Shown: positions 45,038 through 55,194, counted from the first letter of the stretch. The stretch is 64,000 nt of DNA from Sphingobium chungbukense (GCF_001005725.1 NZ_LBIC01000007.1:372001-436000); one strand, 5' to 3'. The notes: a model not told the origin generated them from the sequence alone. Made by a program: numbers and translations.

Positions 45038-45283
45038 TCAGGCCGCCACAGCACCCTCATGGCAGCCAAAGGCCATCCGCGCCGCGTTGATCATCTGCAC
45101 ATGGGCGTCGCTGCCGCGTGCCACGTCGAGCCAGTCCTGACCCGTGGTCGCACCATGGCTGTCCTGCCATATTTTCGAGGCAACGGAGTCGATTTCGGCA
45201 TCGGTGGGGCTGCGCTCTTCCGCGATGCATTGGATCAGCAGGGAATGGAAAAGCTTTGCCGAAAAGGGCTGCATGGTTGCCAT
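45038..45283 (-). CDS. small soluble protein, function unknown
   Basis: 81 residues, no signal or membrane segment. MATMQPFSAKLFHSLLIQCI is followed by AEERSPTDAEIDSVASKIWQ and GQDWLDVARGSDAHVQMINA, a compact mostly helical composition. The ATG at 45281-45283 has GGAGAGGA upstream; a second Met 3 codons later is possible. Its promoter side carries two GANTC sites in tandem (45349-45358), so it may be under CcrM control. No family recognised. Confidence 0.65.
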   Translation of the reverse strand: MATMQPFSAKLFHSLLIQCIAEERSPTDAEIDSVASKIWQDSHGATTGQDWLDVARGSDAHVQMINAARMAFGCHEGAVAA

Positions 45284-45416
45284 GGGACATCCTCTCCATT
45301 TGGATGCGATTTTTCTCGCATTCCGTAGGGGAAGCTGGTCATCCTGCCGAGTCGAGTCAACGCACCCAAAACTTTTCATGCCACTGCGACAAAAATGACG
45401 CAGCTTCGTTTCAGGA

Positions 45417-46541
45417 TCAGACCGAACTTAGTCCCACGTCCACCAGACCCCGCCAAAGGTGCAACGCCTGGACGCTTTCCCTGACATCATGCACTCGCAC
45501 CATCTGCGCGCCCAGCTCCGCCGCGCGGAAGGCCAGCGCCACCGATCCACCCAGCCTGTCCGGCGCGGGCGCCTCGTTGGAGAGGGCACCGATCAGCCGT
45601 TTGCGGCTCCCCGCGAACAGCAGCGGCACGCCCAGCCCCTGGAAGGTCGCCAGGCCGTTCACCAACGCCAGATTGTCGGCCAGCGACTTGCCGAAGCCCA
45701 GCCCCGGATCGACCATGATCTTCTCGCGCGGAATACCGGCCGCCAGGCAAGCCTCCACCCGCGCCTCCAGATGGTCGAACACATCGGCCACGACATCGCC
45801 ATAGCCGCCAGGATTTTCATGCGGATCGTCCCCGGCGGATGGGGCGTGCATCAGGATCACCGGGCATCCCGCAGCGACAGCGACCTCCATCGCCCGCGGA
45901 TCGTGCATCAACGCGCTCACATCGTTGACGACATGCGCCCCGGCGGCCAGCGCGGCCTCCATCACCGCCGCCTTGCGCGTGTCGATGGACATGGCGATGC
46001 CCGCCGCCGCCAACCGTTCGATCACCGGCACCACGCGCGCGATCTCATCCCCTTCCCACAGGCGCGGCGCCTTGGGCCGGGTCGATTCCCCACCGACATC
46101 GATCAGCGCCGCCCCCGCCGCCGCCATGGCAAAGCCCGCATCGGCCGCCGCCTGCGGGTCGTCCATATGCCTGCCGCCGTCGGAAAAGCTGTCCGGCGTG
46201 ATGTTGAGGATCGCCATCACCTGCGGCGCGTCGAAACGGATGGTCCGCTCCCCCAGCGCCAGCGGCTGCCGCTGGGCGGAGATATGGCCGGCAAGCCGCT
46301 GCGCCCGCTCCGCCAGGGGATCGGGCAAGCCCGCCACCGCCTCGGCAAAGCCCGCGACCGGCACCGTCACCCGCGCCACCCGCTGACCGTCCTTGCGCGC
46401 GGTCAGCTCATAGCCCTGAAACCACAGCAGGCCGTTCGCCATCCGTGCCGACGACCCATCCGGTAGGCCGATGGGCGAAGGCACGAACCATGTGGGGCGC
46501 AGATAAAGCCGCGCATCGGCGGGAATGGAGGAGAATGTCAT
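45417..46541 (-). CDS. folP: dihydropteroate synthase with N-terminal extension
   Basis: Condenses pABA with dihydropterin diphosphate in folate synthesis, the target of sulfonamides. The TIM-barrel part begins near residue 105 with VMAILNITPDSFSDGGRHMD, then LIDVGGESTRPKAPR, IAMSIDTRKAAVMEAALAAG, HVVNDVSAL, VILMHAPSA, IMVDPGLGFGKSLADNLALV and FAGSRKRLIG. All substrate loops look intact. The first 100 or so residues (LRPTWFVPSPIGLPD...) are an extension typical of several alphaproteobacteria. Not adjacent to other folate genes. Confidence 0.95.
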   Translation of the reverse strand: MTFSSIPADARLYLRPTWFVPSPIGLPDGSSARMANGLLWFQGYELTARKDGQRVARVTVPVAGFAEAVAGLPDPLAERAQRLAGHISAQRQPLALGERTIRFDAPQVMAILNITPDSFSDGGRHMDDPQAAADAGFAMAAAGAALIDVGGESTRPKAPRLWEGDEIARVVPVIERLAAAGIAMSIDTRKAAVMEAALAAGAHVVNDVSALMHDPRAMEVAVAAGCPVILMHAPSAGDDPHENPGGYGDVVADVFDHLEARVEACLAAGIPREKIMVDPGLGFGKSLADNLALVNGLATFQGLGVPLLFAGSRKRLIGALSNEAPAPDRLGGSVALAFRAAELGAQMVRVHDVRESVQALHLWRGLVDVGLSSV

Positions 46542-46590
46542 GCCCGCCCTCTAATCCTCTCAGACCGCACCTGTCGACCCGCGGCCCGGA

Positions 46591-47715
<1,125 letters not shown>

Positions 47716-47749
47716 TTAAGTGACCCCCTTCGTTCTGAGGCCCAGCGAT

Positions 47750-47902
47750 GAGTCCTCGAGAGTCCGCCGTCAAGATCAGCTACTTAGCACAAGAGCCTCA
47801 GAAAATGGTTAACACGCGCCGGAACGAACCGGGTAGCCACGACATATTGAGCCAAGCGCGACTCGCCGGACTCAAGATGAAGTAGTGTGACTCAAAAGAC
47901 TC
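47750..47902 (-). promoter_or_regulatory. ccrM upstream region with six GANTC sites
   Basis: GANTC sequences occur at 47750-47754, 47760-47764, 47860-47864, 47869-47873, 47889-47893 and 47898-47902, that is six in 153 bases and paired at about 10-base spacing. Chance would give fewer than one. In Caulobacter, GANTC sites in the ccrM promoter link transcription to methylation state. A TTAACCAT octamer (complement at 47805-47812) resembles a CtrA half-site. Gene-free stretch 47716-48003. Confidence 0.6.
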
Positions 47903-47976
47903 AGGAGGAAAGGCCGGGAAAGTTTTTTTGGTTAACGCCGCCTCGGCAGCGAAAAACGGCCCTTCGCTTGACCATT

Positions 47977-47996
47977 TCATAACCATCTGATTATGA
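47977..47996 (+). promoter_or_regulatory. inverted repeat operator upstream of the arsR-family gene
   Basis: TCATAA (47977-47982) and TTATGA (47991-47996) are perfect inverted repeats around 8 bases and overlap the GAGAAG ribosome-binding site of the ATG at 48004. ArsR-type dimers bind such imperfect palindromes near their own promoters, so autoregulation is likely. Confidence 0.5.
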
Positions 47997-48003
47997 GAAG
48001 CCG

Positions 48004-48345
48004 ATGACGACACATATTTTGAAGGGGGATCGCTCGGCCTCCTGCGACGAGCTTTTCAAGGCCCTGTCCGACGGCACCCGGCGCACGCTGCTCGAATATC
48101 TGGTGCGCGAGGGCGAGCAGAGCGTCCATGCCCTGACCGCCATTTCCGGCGTATCGCAGCCCATGGTGTCGCGCCACCTCGGCAAGCTGAAACGCGCCAG
48201 CCTCGTGACGGCCCGCAGGGCAGGCCGGGAAACCTATTATACCGCCCGGGCCAAGGGCCTTGCCCCGGTGGTGCAATGGATGGCCGTCTATGGCGCGCTC
48301 TGGTCCCAGCGCTTCACCGCGCTGGAAGAGCTGGACGGCTACTAA
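48004..48345 (+). CDS. ArsR/SmtB-family transcriptional regulator
   Basis: 113-residue winged-helix regulator. The sequence has CDELFKALSDGTRRTLLEYL and the recognition region VHALTAISGVSQPMVSRHLG with KLKRASLVTARRAGRETYYT. The Cys near residue 14 is alone, so the classical ELCVCDL-type metal site is not present and the ligand is unknown; such metal-free members often sense other signals or pair with SRPBCC genes. It ends by overlapping the convergent nucleotidyltransferase stop. Confidence 0.9.
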   Translation: MTTHILKGDRSASCDELFKALSDGTRRTLLEYLVREGEQSVHALTAISGVSQPMVSRHLGKLKRASLVTARRAGRETYYTARAKGLAPVVQWMAVYGALWSQRFTALEELDGY

Positions 48346-49127
48346 GCCAGAATCCGCTCGATCAGTACCACATCGTCCGGCTTGTCGGCATCGATACAGG
48401 CTTCCGCCTTGTCCATCGCCACCAGCCGGGCGGACAGGCCGAAGCGCCGCCCCACCCGCGCGATCCCACCGCGTAGCGTGGAAATCCGCAGCACCGCCCC
48501 CAGCAAGGCCAAGGGTCCGAAGGCGGACAATATCTTCCACCCCTTCTTCCTGTCCTGTTCCACCTCCTGCCACAAAGCGATCACCGGCCGCGCCTTCGCG
48601 CTCCCGAACCAGAAGATGTTCGCCCCCGACCACCAGCCGTCCCGAAACTTCAGCCAGGTCCGCCGCGAGTCCGGATAGCGCGCCAGCAATATCCTGCGCT
48701 CCACCATCGCCACGGCAATGTCGGCACCCGAAGCCTCCCGCACCATCTGGTCCAGCATCGCCCCGTCCAGCAGCACATGGTCGGCCGTCGTCATCAGCAG
48801 CGGAAAGGGCAAATCCGCCCGGTCCAGCAAAGCCATCAGCGAGGAAGCAATCCCGCCCCCGCTCGTCTCAAACCGCACCCTGGGATGCTCCGCCAGCCAG
48901 GCCGTGGCCGGATCTCCCGCAAACAGCTCCGGCGCCTGCGTCAGGACAATCACCCGCCCGATCGCCGGATGCGCCAACAAGGCGCGCGCCGGATGGTTGA
49001 TCATCGGCTCGCCGCCAACCGGCACCAGCGGCTTCACCGCCACGCCCGCGGCCACTGCCAACGGATCGGTGCCGGGCCGCGAACCGGCGAGCAGAATGGC
49101 GGTGATGTTGGAAGGCGTCGCGCTCAT
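48342..49127 (-). CDS. MobA-like NTP transferase domain protein
   Basis: 261-residue nucleotidyltransferase. The N-terminus has the NTP loop TAILLAGSRPGTDPLAVAAG followed by VAVKPLVPVGGEPMINHPAR, and residues LLMTTADHVLLDGAMLDQMV carry the Asp that binds metal. The pattern matches the GlmU/MobA-type NTP_transf_3 group; the first loop lacks the exact LAGG..RMG form. Similar proteins work in phospholipid or sugar-nucleotide pathways, but the substrate here cannot be read from sequence. Start ATG is near 49127. Confidence 0.75.
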   Translation of the reverse strand: MSATPSNITAILLAGSRPGTDPLAVAAGVAVKPLVPVGGEPMINHPARALLAHPAIGRVIVLTQAPELFAGDPATAWLAEHPRVRFETSGGGIASSLMALLDRADLPFPLLMTTADHVLLDGAMLDQMVREASGADIAVAMVERRILLARYPDSRRTWLKFRDGWWSGANIFWFGSAKARPVIALWQEVEQDRKKGWKILSAFGPLALLGAVLRISTLRGGIARVGRRFGLSARLVAMDKAEACIDADKPDDVVLIERILA

Positions 49128-49163
49128 GGCCGCCCGTTAGCGGAGCCGGTCACGCAGGCAAAG

Positions 49164-50741
49164 CTATTTCCCGGTCGCCGCGGGCACCGCATTCGGCGTC
49201 GCACCTGGGGCCGGCCGTTTTTGCGCCACCTGCACCGGCAATCCGATGCGCAGGCTCTTCAATTGCACCAGCCGCGCCCGGAACGCCGCCAGTTCCCGCC
49301 CGGCAAGCTGCGCGGTGGTGGTGAAACGCACCGACAGCGGATTGACCACCTGCCCGTTGCGATAGAGTTCATAATGCAGATGCGGTCCGGTCGACAGGCC
49401 GGTCGAACCGACATAGCCGATCACCTGTCCCTGCCGCACCCGCTGCCCCGGCGCCGCAGCGATCCGGCTCATATGCGCATAGCCGGTGGCCAGGCCGTTG
49501 CCATGTTCCAGCCGTACATAATTGCCATGCCCGCCATGCCGCCCGGCATAAGACACCACCCCGTCGGTCACGGCATAGATGGGCGAGCCGTAGGATGCCG
49601 CGAAATCGATGCCGGCATGCATGCGCGTATAGCCCAGGATCGGGTGCCGCCGCATGCCGAAGCTGGACGACATGCGCCCAGCCACGGGCGACGACAGCAC
49701 GCCGCGCCGCTCGCCCACGCCCGACGCCTCGAACCACTGGGTCCGCCCGTCCTGCGACCATTTCAGCATGTCGATGCCACGTCCGCTCGCCCTGTGCAGG
49801 CCGGCGAACAGCAAATCGCCTACCTCCACGTCGCCCGTGTCGGCCCGATGATATTCGGTGATGATGTCATAGCGGTCACCCGCGGAAACCGATCCAAGAT
49901 CGATCTGCTGCGCCACCACACGCAGGAAGCTCTGGATCGCCTTGGGCGGCGCCCCAGCGGCCCGCGCCGAATGATAGAGGCTCTCGCCCACCACGCCCTG
50001 GATGCGCAGTGGCGTGTCGTCTACATGGATGGCCGTCCGCTGCACCTGCAACACTCCGCCGACCCGCGACACTTCTATCCCCAGGTCCAGTCGTGCCCGG
50101 AACGCCAGCCTGTCCAGCGGGCGCGGCATGTCCCGGCTCGCCCGGCGGCCCAACACGATGTCCAGCGGCGTCCCCGGTTTCAGTCCGTTGCTGGTATCGC
50201 CCGCCACCAGGCTCGTCACCGTTGCCACATCGCGGCCGCTGACCCCTGCCCGCGCCAGCGCACGACCCAGCGAATCGCTTCCGCCGATCTGCGCGCGCAA
50301 TTCGATCTGCGGCCGCTCCGGCGTCTCGCGCAGCGGCTGCACCGCGTCCGTCGGCCCCATGCGCCGGCCGCTGTCCGCGCCCATGGCGAGCGGCATGATC
50401 ATCTGGCTGCGCACTTCGTCAAACTGTGTGGACGCCAGTAAAGGCTGCGGTTCACCGGGCAGCGCATGGAAACCGGGCGAGAGGTAAAGTGCCGCCGCGC
50501 ACAGCCCGAAACAGGTCGCAAGGCCCCGGAACCAGGTGAAACTTCCCACCCGCTGGCCAAGGTCGGGGACAAGCTCCACATCCTCGGCCCAGTCGCGCAG
50601 CTTCTCTCGCCAGCCACGCTGATCCTCGACCGGCCCGGCATGGCGGATGGAGTCAGTCAACCACAAGGACGCGGAAGCGCCTCCCTGCTGGGCATTGATC
50701 TGACTGCCATGAAACACGGAAAAAACAGGCCCCCGGGGCAA
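49164..50741 (-). CDS. M23-family peptidoglycan endopeptidase, membrane anchored
   Basis: 525 residues: cytoplasmic region of about 70, a membrane helix (about 75-96, ATCFGLCAAALYLSPGF), a linker with an OapA/LysM-like region SLGRALARAGVSGRDVATVT, and a C-terminal M23 domain (about 355-460) with GVLSSPVAGRMSSSFGMRRH, the zinc ligands in YTRMHAGIDFAASYG and TGPHLHYELYRNGQVVNPL. Catalytic His and Asp appear intact, so it likely cleaves crosslinks (MepM type). The start is uncertain: the TTG at 50741 and a GTG at 50717 are both possible, no ATG fits. Divergent from the helicase gene. Confidence 0.88.
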   Translation of the reverse strand: MPRGPVFSVFHGSQINAQQGGASASLWLTDSIRHAGPVEDQRGWREKLRDWAEDVELVPDLGQRVGSFTWFRGLATCFGLCAAALYLSPGFHALPGEPQPLLASTQFDEVRSQMIMPLAMGADSGRRMGPTDAVQPLRETPERPQIELRAQIGGSDSLGRALARAGVSGRDVATVTSLVAGDTSNGLKPGTPLDIVLGRRASRDMPRPLDRLAFRARLDLGIEVSRVGGVLQVQRTAIHVDDTPLRIQGVVGESLYHSARAAGAPPKAIQSFLRVVAQQIDLGSVSAGDRYDIITEYHRADTGDVEVGDLLFAGLHRASGRGIDMLKWSQDGRTQWFEASGVGERRGVLSSPVAGRMSSSFGMRRHPILGYTRMHAGIDFAASYGSPIYAVTDGVVSYAGRHGGHGNYVRLEHGNGLATGYAHMSRIAAAPGQRVRQGQVIGYVGSTGLSTGPHLHYELYRNGQVVNPLSVRFTTTAQLAGRELAAFRARLVQLKSLRIGLPVQVAQKRPAPGATPNAVPAATGK

Positions 50742-50791
50742 ATCGCCACGACCCCCGCCGCGCGTTCATCAGCGATTTTGTAAAAGCACAA

Positions 50792-50824
50792 GGTTAAAGT
50801 CAAATAAACGCGGCTTTTTTAACC
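50792..50824. promoter_or_regulatory. inverted repeat in the divergent promoter region of the M23 and helicase genes
   Basis: GGTTAAA (50792-50798) and TTTAACC (50818-50824) face each other around 19 bases, in the AT-rich centre of an otherwise GC-rich intergenic region (50742-50922). It could be an operator or a pair of divergent CtrA-like half-sites; the spacing is not the TTAA-N7-TTAA of a full CtrA box. Confidence 0.4.
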
Positions 50825-50922
50825 CTTTTTCTGCGGTCGGACGTGCCCGACGACCGACCGGCGGTCCGAAATGGGGCACTCCGCCGATTTACCCGGCCTT
50901 TGCCCTTGCCCTTATCCGATCC

Positions 50923-53646
50923 ATGCCCGACATAGCGGGGGTCATGGCCCTATTCGCCCGCTCACCCATCACAGCCGTGCTGGGCCCCACCAACACCGGC
51001 AAGACCCACCTCGCGGTCGAACGCATGTGCGGCCATTCCTCCGGGATGATGGGCTTTCCGCTGCGCCTGCTGGCACGCGAGGTCTATGACCGGGTGGTCG
51101 GCATGAAGGGCGCCAACCAGGTCGCGCTCATCACCGGCGAGGAGAAGATCGTCCCACCCGGCGCCCGCTATTTCCTCTGCACGGCGGAATCGATGCCCAT
51201 CAGCGTAGGCCAGCAGGCCGGAGCTGCACAACACAGCGGCGGGGGCCGTGAATCTGCGCAAGAGGGCCTCAAGGACTATGCCTTCGTCGCCCTCGATGAA
51301 GCCCAACTCGGCTCGGACCCGGAACGGGGCCATGTCTTCACCGACCGGCTGCTGCGCGCCCGAGGCCGCGAGGAAACCATGATCCTCGGCTCGGCCAGCA
51401 TCAGCCGCGTGGTGAAGACGCTCGTCCCCGACGCCGAGATCATCGGCCGCCCGCGCTTTTCCACCCTATCCTATGCGGGCGCGAAAAAGCTCTCCCGCCT
51501 GCCCAAGCGTTCCGCCATCGTCGCCTTCTCCGCCGAGGAGGTCTATGCGGTGGCCGAAATGCTCCGCCGCTTCCGGGGCGGAGCGGCGGTGGTGATGGGC
51601 GCGCTGTCCCCCCGCACCCGCAACGCGCAGGTACAGATGTTCCTGAACGGCGAGGTCGATTATCTGGTCGCCACCGACGCCATCGGCATGGGCCTCAACC
51701 TCGACGTCGCCCATGTCGCCTTCGCCTCGCTGCGCAAGTTCGACGGCCGCCGCACCCGCCGCCTCACCGTCAGCGAAATGGCACAGATTGCGGGTCGCGC
51801 CGGGCGCCATCATAAGGACGGCACCTTCGGCAGCCTGGGCCATGAAGATGGCGATGCCGCCTTTACCCCCGAAGAGATCGAAGCGATCGAGGCGCACCGC
51901 TTCCCTCCGGTCGATCAGCTTTTCTGGCGCGACGGCACTCCGCGTACCGACCGGCTCGACCATCTCCTCTTCGACCTGGAGCAGAAGCCGGAGCGCCCGG
52001 AACTGCGCGCGGCGCCCGAGGCGGTCGATCTCGCCGTCCTCAAACGGCTCGCCGATGACCCGCTCGTCATCGAGCGCGTCAGGGGCCAGAAACAGGTCGA
52101 ACGCCTCTGGGCCGCCTGCGGCCTGCCCGATTTCCAGAAGCTCGGCGCCGAACATCATGCCCGCACCGTCGGCCGGATCTGGCGTTTCCTTTCGGAGGGA
52201 ACGGGCCACATTCCCCGTGACTGGTTCGCCCAGCAAATCGCGCGACTCGATTCGGTGCAGGGCGACATCGACACCCTGTCCGGACGGATCGCCGCGACGC
52301 GCACCTGGTCCTACATCGCCCATCGCGCCGACTGGCTCGCCCATCCCGCGGAAATGGCGGAGCGCACGCGGGCTTTGGAGGAAAAGCTGTCCGATGCCCT
52401 CCACGCCGCGTTGACACAGCGTTTTGTCGACCGCCGCACCACGGTTCTGCTAAGGGATATCGGCCAGAGCGCGGCCAATCTGCCGGTCGAAATAGAGCAG
52501 GATGGGACAGTCTGCGTCGATGGCGAGACGATCGGGCGACTTGACGGATTTCGTTTCTCGGTCGATCCCGCTACCCGGCATCAGGACAGGAAGATGCTGT
52601 TGGCGGCCGCTGAACGGCGCCTTGGAAGGATATTGCGAGTGAAGGCTGAAGAATTACTGGGCGCACCCGATACTGATTTCGCGCTCATGGACGAGGCAGG
52701 ACAGGCCCCCGGCATAAGCTGGCAGGGCAATGCGGTGGCCACGCTGCATGGCGGCGCCACGCTGCTGACCCCGGAAATCCGGCTGGATCGCGCGCTTCTG
52801 ACGCTGGGTCAGGATGTGCAGAAGCAGATCGGCGCCCGCTTGACGGCATGGTTCGACACGCAGAAGGAAAAGCATCTCCTGCCGCTGACCAAGATGGTCG
52901 CCAGTTCGCAGGATGCCGAAGTTCCCGCCGTCGTCCGCGCCGTTTTTGCCCAGCTCGCCGATGCGGGCGGCCTGATCGCCCGCACAGACCTCGATTCGGC
53001 GCTCGGCCATCTCGACAAGGACCAGCGGCATCTGCTGCGTCGCGCCGGGATCGATATCGGCGTGCTCGACATCTACCATCCGGGCCTTTTGAAGCCCGGT
53101 TCGGCCCGCTGGCGCGCAGCCCTGCTCGCCGCGCGGATCGCCAAGCCCTGCCTCCCCCTCCCCGGCCCCGGACTGACCCTGATCCCCGCGGGCGAAAAGC
53201 CTGACCAGATGGGCGCCCGCATCGCCGGTTTCCGGGGTTTCGGCGAACAGATGCTGCGCATCGACATGGCCGAACGCATGGCCCGCACCGCGCATGAGGC
53301 GATTGCGAAGAACGAAGCCTTTACCGCCCAAAGCCCCCAGATCGTCTCGCTCGGCCTGTCGGAGGAGGCATTCCTGCAACTGATGCGCCTTGCCGGTTTC
53401 CGCCCCATCGAAGCCCCCGAGGAAGGGGGCCCCAACTGGGTCTTCCGCGGCCGTCAGAAACTCCGACCGCACCACCATCAGCAGAACCGCGACAAACGTG
53501 GTCCCGGCCAGGGCAAGGCACAGCACCCGTCCCAGGGCAAGCCGCGCGGTGACCGGGCACCCCGCCCCGCCGCCTCGTCCGGCCCCGCGCCCGCCGGCAA
53601 CCATGCCTTTGCGGGTCTCGCCGAATTGCTGGGCCGCAATGGCTGA
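50923..53646 (+). CDS. SUV3-like ATP-dependent RNA helicase
   Basis: 907-residue Ski2/SUV3-related DExH helicase, of the type related to mitochondrial SUV3. Walker A is TAVLGPTNTGKTHLAVERM near 18-36, motif II is VALDEAQLGSD, SAS-type motif III LGSASISRVV, and motif VI is QIAGRAGRHH. The C-terminal two thirds show the SUV3 C-terminal helical region, and the last 70 residues are a basic Gly/Pro/His-rich tail suited to RNA binding. An insert of about 20 residues precedes DYAFVALDEAQ (VGQQAGAAQHSGGGRES). The ATG at 50923 or 50944 may start it. It overlaps the S4-domain gene by 8 bases. Confidence 0.9.
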   Translation: MPDIAGVMALFARSPITAVLGPTNTGKTHLAVERMCGHSSGMMGFPLRLLAREVYDRVVGMKGANQVALITGEEKIVPPGARYFLCTAESMPISVGQQAGAAQHSGGGRESAQEGLKDYAFVALDEAQLGSDPERGHVFTDRLLRARGREETMILGSASISRVVKTLVPDAEIIGRPRFSTLSYAGAKKLSRLPKRSAIVAFSAEEVYAVAEMLRRFRGGAAVVMGALSPRTRNAQVQMFLNGEVDYLVATDAIGMGLNLDVAHVAFASLRKFDGRRTRRLTVSEMAQIAGRAGRHHKDGTFGSLGHEDGDAAFTPEEIEAIEAHRFPPVDQLFWRDGTPRTDRLDHLLFDLEQKPERPELRAAPEAVDLAVLKRLADDPLVIERVRGQKQVERLWAACGLPDFQKLGAEHHARTVGRIWRFLSEGTGHIPRDWFAQQIARLDSVQGDIDTLSGRIAATRTWSYIAHRADWLAHPAEMAERTRALEEKLSDALHAALTQRFVDRRTTVLLRDIGQSAANLPVEIEQDGTVCVDGETIGRLDGFRFSVDPATRHQDRKMLLAAAERRLGRILRVKAEELLGAPDTDFALMDEAGQAPGISWQGNAVATLHGGATLLTPEIRLDRALLTLGQDVQKQIGARLTAWFDTQKEKHLLPLTKMVASSQDAEVPAVVRAVFAQLADAGGLIARTDLDSALGHLDKDQRHLLRRAGIDIGVLDIYHPGLLKPGSARWRAALLAARIAKPCLPLPGPGLTLIPAGEKPDQMGARIAGFRGFGEQMLRIDMAERMARTAHEAIAKNEAFTAQSPQIVSLGLSEEAFLQLMRLAGFRPIEAPEEGGPNWVFRGRQKLRPHHHQQNRDKRGPGQGKAQHPSQGKPRGDRAPRPAASSGPAPAGNHAFAGLAELLGRNG

Positions 53647-53935
53647 CGCGGGCACGGCCTCGGTCCACGGACCAAGCCTGCGCATCGACAAGTTCCTCTG
53701 GTTCGCGCGGCTCGCCAAAAGCCGCTCGACCGCGCAGAAACTGGCGGAGGACGGTCATATCCGCCTGAACGGCCGCCGCATCGAACGGGCGCACGCCCCG
53801 GTGCGCGCGGGCGACCTCATCACCTTCCCCCATCCCAGCGGTGTTCGCGTCGTCCGCGTGATGCAGCTCCCCCACCGCAGAGGTCCCGCCCCGGAGGCGC
53901 AGACCTGCTATGAGGAGCTGACCGTCGGGGCCTGA
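53639..53935 (+). CDS. S4-domain RNA-binding protein (Hsp15-like)
   Basis: 98-residue protein with one S4 domain: LRIDKFLWFARLAKSRSTAQ followed by KLAEDGHIRLNGRRIERAHA. R-x-D-K-F-L-W-x-A-R-x-x-K is the start of the Hsp15/HslR group, which binds free 50S subunits with stalled peptidyl-tRNA. The ATG at 53639 lies inside the last codons of the helicase gene (ATGGCTGA), so the two are coupled. This helicase-S4 arrangement suggests joint work in RNA turnover, which is inference. Confidence 0.88.
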   Translation: MADAGTASVHGPSLRIDKFLWFARLAKSRSTAQKLAEDGHIRLNGRRIERAHAPVRAGDLITFPHPSGVRVVRVMQLPHRRGPAPEAQTCYEELTVGA

Positions 53936-54045
53936 AGCCGCCAATCCAAGCACGGCCATCAGCAGCGCAAAAATATCCTCATTGACCTTCCGGGCGACCG
54001 CGCATAGCAGGGCGCCGATCGTTTCCATACCAAGAGTGCTGACCC

Positions 54046-54384
54046 ATGACCTACGTCGTGACCGATAACTGCATCCGCTGCAAATATATGGATTGCGTCG
54101 AGGTTTGCCCCGTGGACTGTTTCTACGAGGGGGAGAACATGCTGGTCATCAATCCCAATGAGTGCATCGACTGCGGCGTGTGCGAACCGGAATGCCCGGC
54201 CGAGGCGATCCTGCCCGACACCGAGAACGGCCTGGAGAAATGGCTGGAGCTCAACACCAAATTCTCCGCCGAATGGCCCAACATCACGGTCAAGGGCGAA
54301 GCCCCCGCCGACGCCGACGCCATGAAGGGCGTCGAAAACAAGCTGGAGCAGTTCTTCTCGCCCGAACCCGGCACCGGAAGCTGA
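54046..54384 (+). CDS. fdxA: 7Fe ferredoxin FdxA
   Basis: 112-residue ferredoxin. The N-terminal cluster ligands are in [20 protein letters not shown] with the extra Cys arrangement that holds a 3Fe-4S cluster, and the second set in [19 protein letters not shown] holds 4Fe-4S. The C-terminal helix-rich extension [20 protein letters not shown] with EQFFSPEPG matches the alphaproteobacterial FdxA class. The family serves as an electron donor; its partner is not known here. 110 bases separate it from the S4 gene. Confidence 0.96.
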   Translation: MTYVVTDNCIRCKYMDCVEVCPVDCFYEGENMLVINPNECIDCGVCEPECPAEAILPDTENGLEKWLELNTKFSAEWPNITVKGEAPADADAMKGVENKLEQFFSPEPGTGS

Positions 54385-54666
54385 TCTGACGCGGCGCAGC
54401 GCGGCCCGCCTCTGGGCTGCGAATGGCACCCCGAAAACCAGCTATTGCGTTTTATTTCCCGGTCCACTCCCGGATTTTGTGTCCAGGGGTGGCAATTTTG
54501 TTACGAATCTGCTAAACAGGCGCCAACAGGTGGACATGGTCGCGTCCGCTACGGAGACAAATGCCTGATGACTTGATGGTGGCGCCGTATCCCCCTCGGC
54601 TCGTGCGTCCTTTCGCACCTGCAACGCGAATGCCACCGCTCCCCCGAAGACATGGAAAGGTTTCAA

Positions 54667-55194
54667 ATGGCTGCCAAGGCGCTGTCCTTTGACGTTGGTG
54701 ATTATGTTGTTTACCCCAAACATGGCGTTGGCCGCGTCATAGAGCTGCAGAAGGAGCAGATTGCGGGCATGGAACTGGAGCTGTACGTGCTCCGCTTCGA
54801 AAAGGAGCGCATGACGCTTCGCGTGCCCACAAACAAGGCCGAAGGCGTGGGCATGCGCAAGCTGTCGTCCAACAAGACGCTCGAGGAAGCGGTCGAGACG
54901 CTCAAGGGCAAGCCCAAGGTGAAGCGCACCATGTGGTCGCGCCGTGCCCAGGAATATGAAGCGAAGATCAATTCGGGCGACCTGGTGTCGATCGCCGAGG
55001 TGACCCGTGACCTGTTCCGCGCTGACGATCAGCCGGAGCAGAGCTATTCGGAACGGCAGATTTTCGAGGCCGCCTCCAGCCGTCTCGCCCGCGAACTCGC
55101 GGCGATGGAAGAGACGGACGAGCCGAACGCGCTCAAGAAGATCCTGCGCATCCTCAACGAAGCCGCACCCAAGCATGCGAAGGTGGAAGGCTGA
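54667..55194 (+). CDS. carD: CarD-family transcriptional regulator
   Basis: 175-residue protein with an N-terminal RNAP-interaction domain (Tudor-like): ALSFDVGDYVVYPKHGVGRV, IIELQKEQIAGMELELYVLR; then RVPTNKAEGVGMRKLSS, and a C-terminal helical DNA-binding part with MWSRRAQEYEAKINSGDLVS and ALKKILRILNEAAPKH. CarD binds the beta lobe of RNA polymerase and stabilises open complexes at weak promoters such as rRNA. ATG 54667 with GGAAAGG upstream is chosen over an ATG 5 codons earlier. The 280-base leader (54385-54666) carries no gene. Confidence 0.93.
   Translation: MAAKALSFDVGDYVVYPKHGVGRVIELQKEQIAGMELELYVLRFEKERMTLRVPTNKAEGVGMRKLSSNKTLEEAVETLKGKPKVKRTMWSRRAQEYEAKINSGDLVSIAEVTRDLFRADDQPEQSYSERQIFEAASSRLARELAAMEETDEPNALKKILRILNEAAPKHAKVEG

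Noticed and set aside
47805..47812. A full CtrA-binding site upstream of ccrM
   Set aside because: Only the half-site TTAACCAT is present; no TTAA-N7-TTAA pair was found, so I list it only as a note.
48777..50441. A 554-codon open frame on the plus strand
   Set aside because: Opposite the M23 peptidase and nucleotidyltransferase genes; His/Arg/Gln-rich antisense composition.
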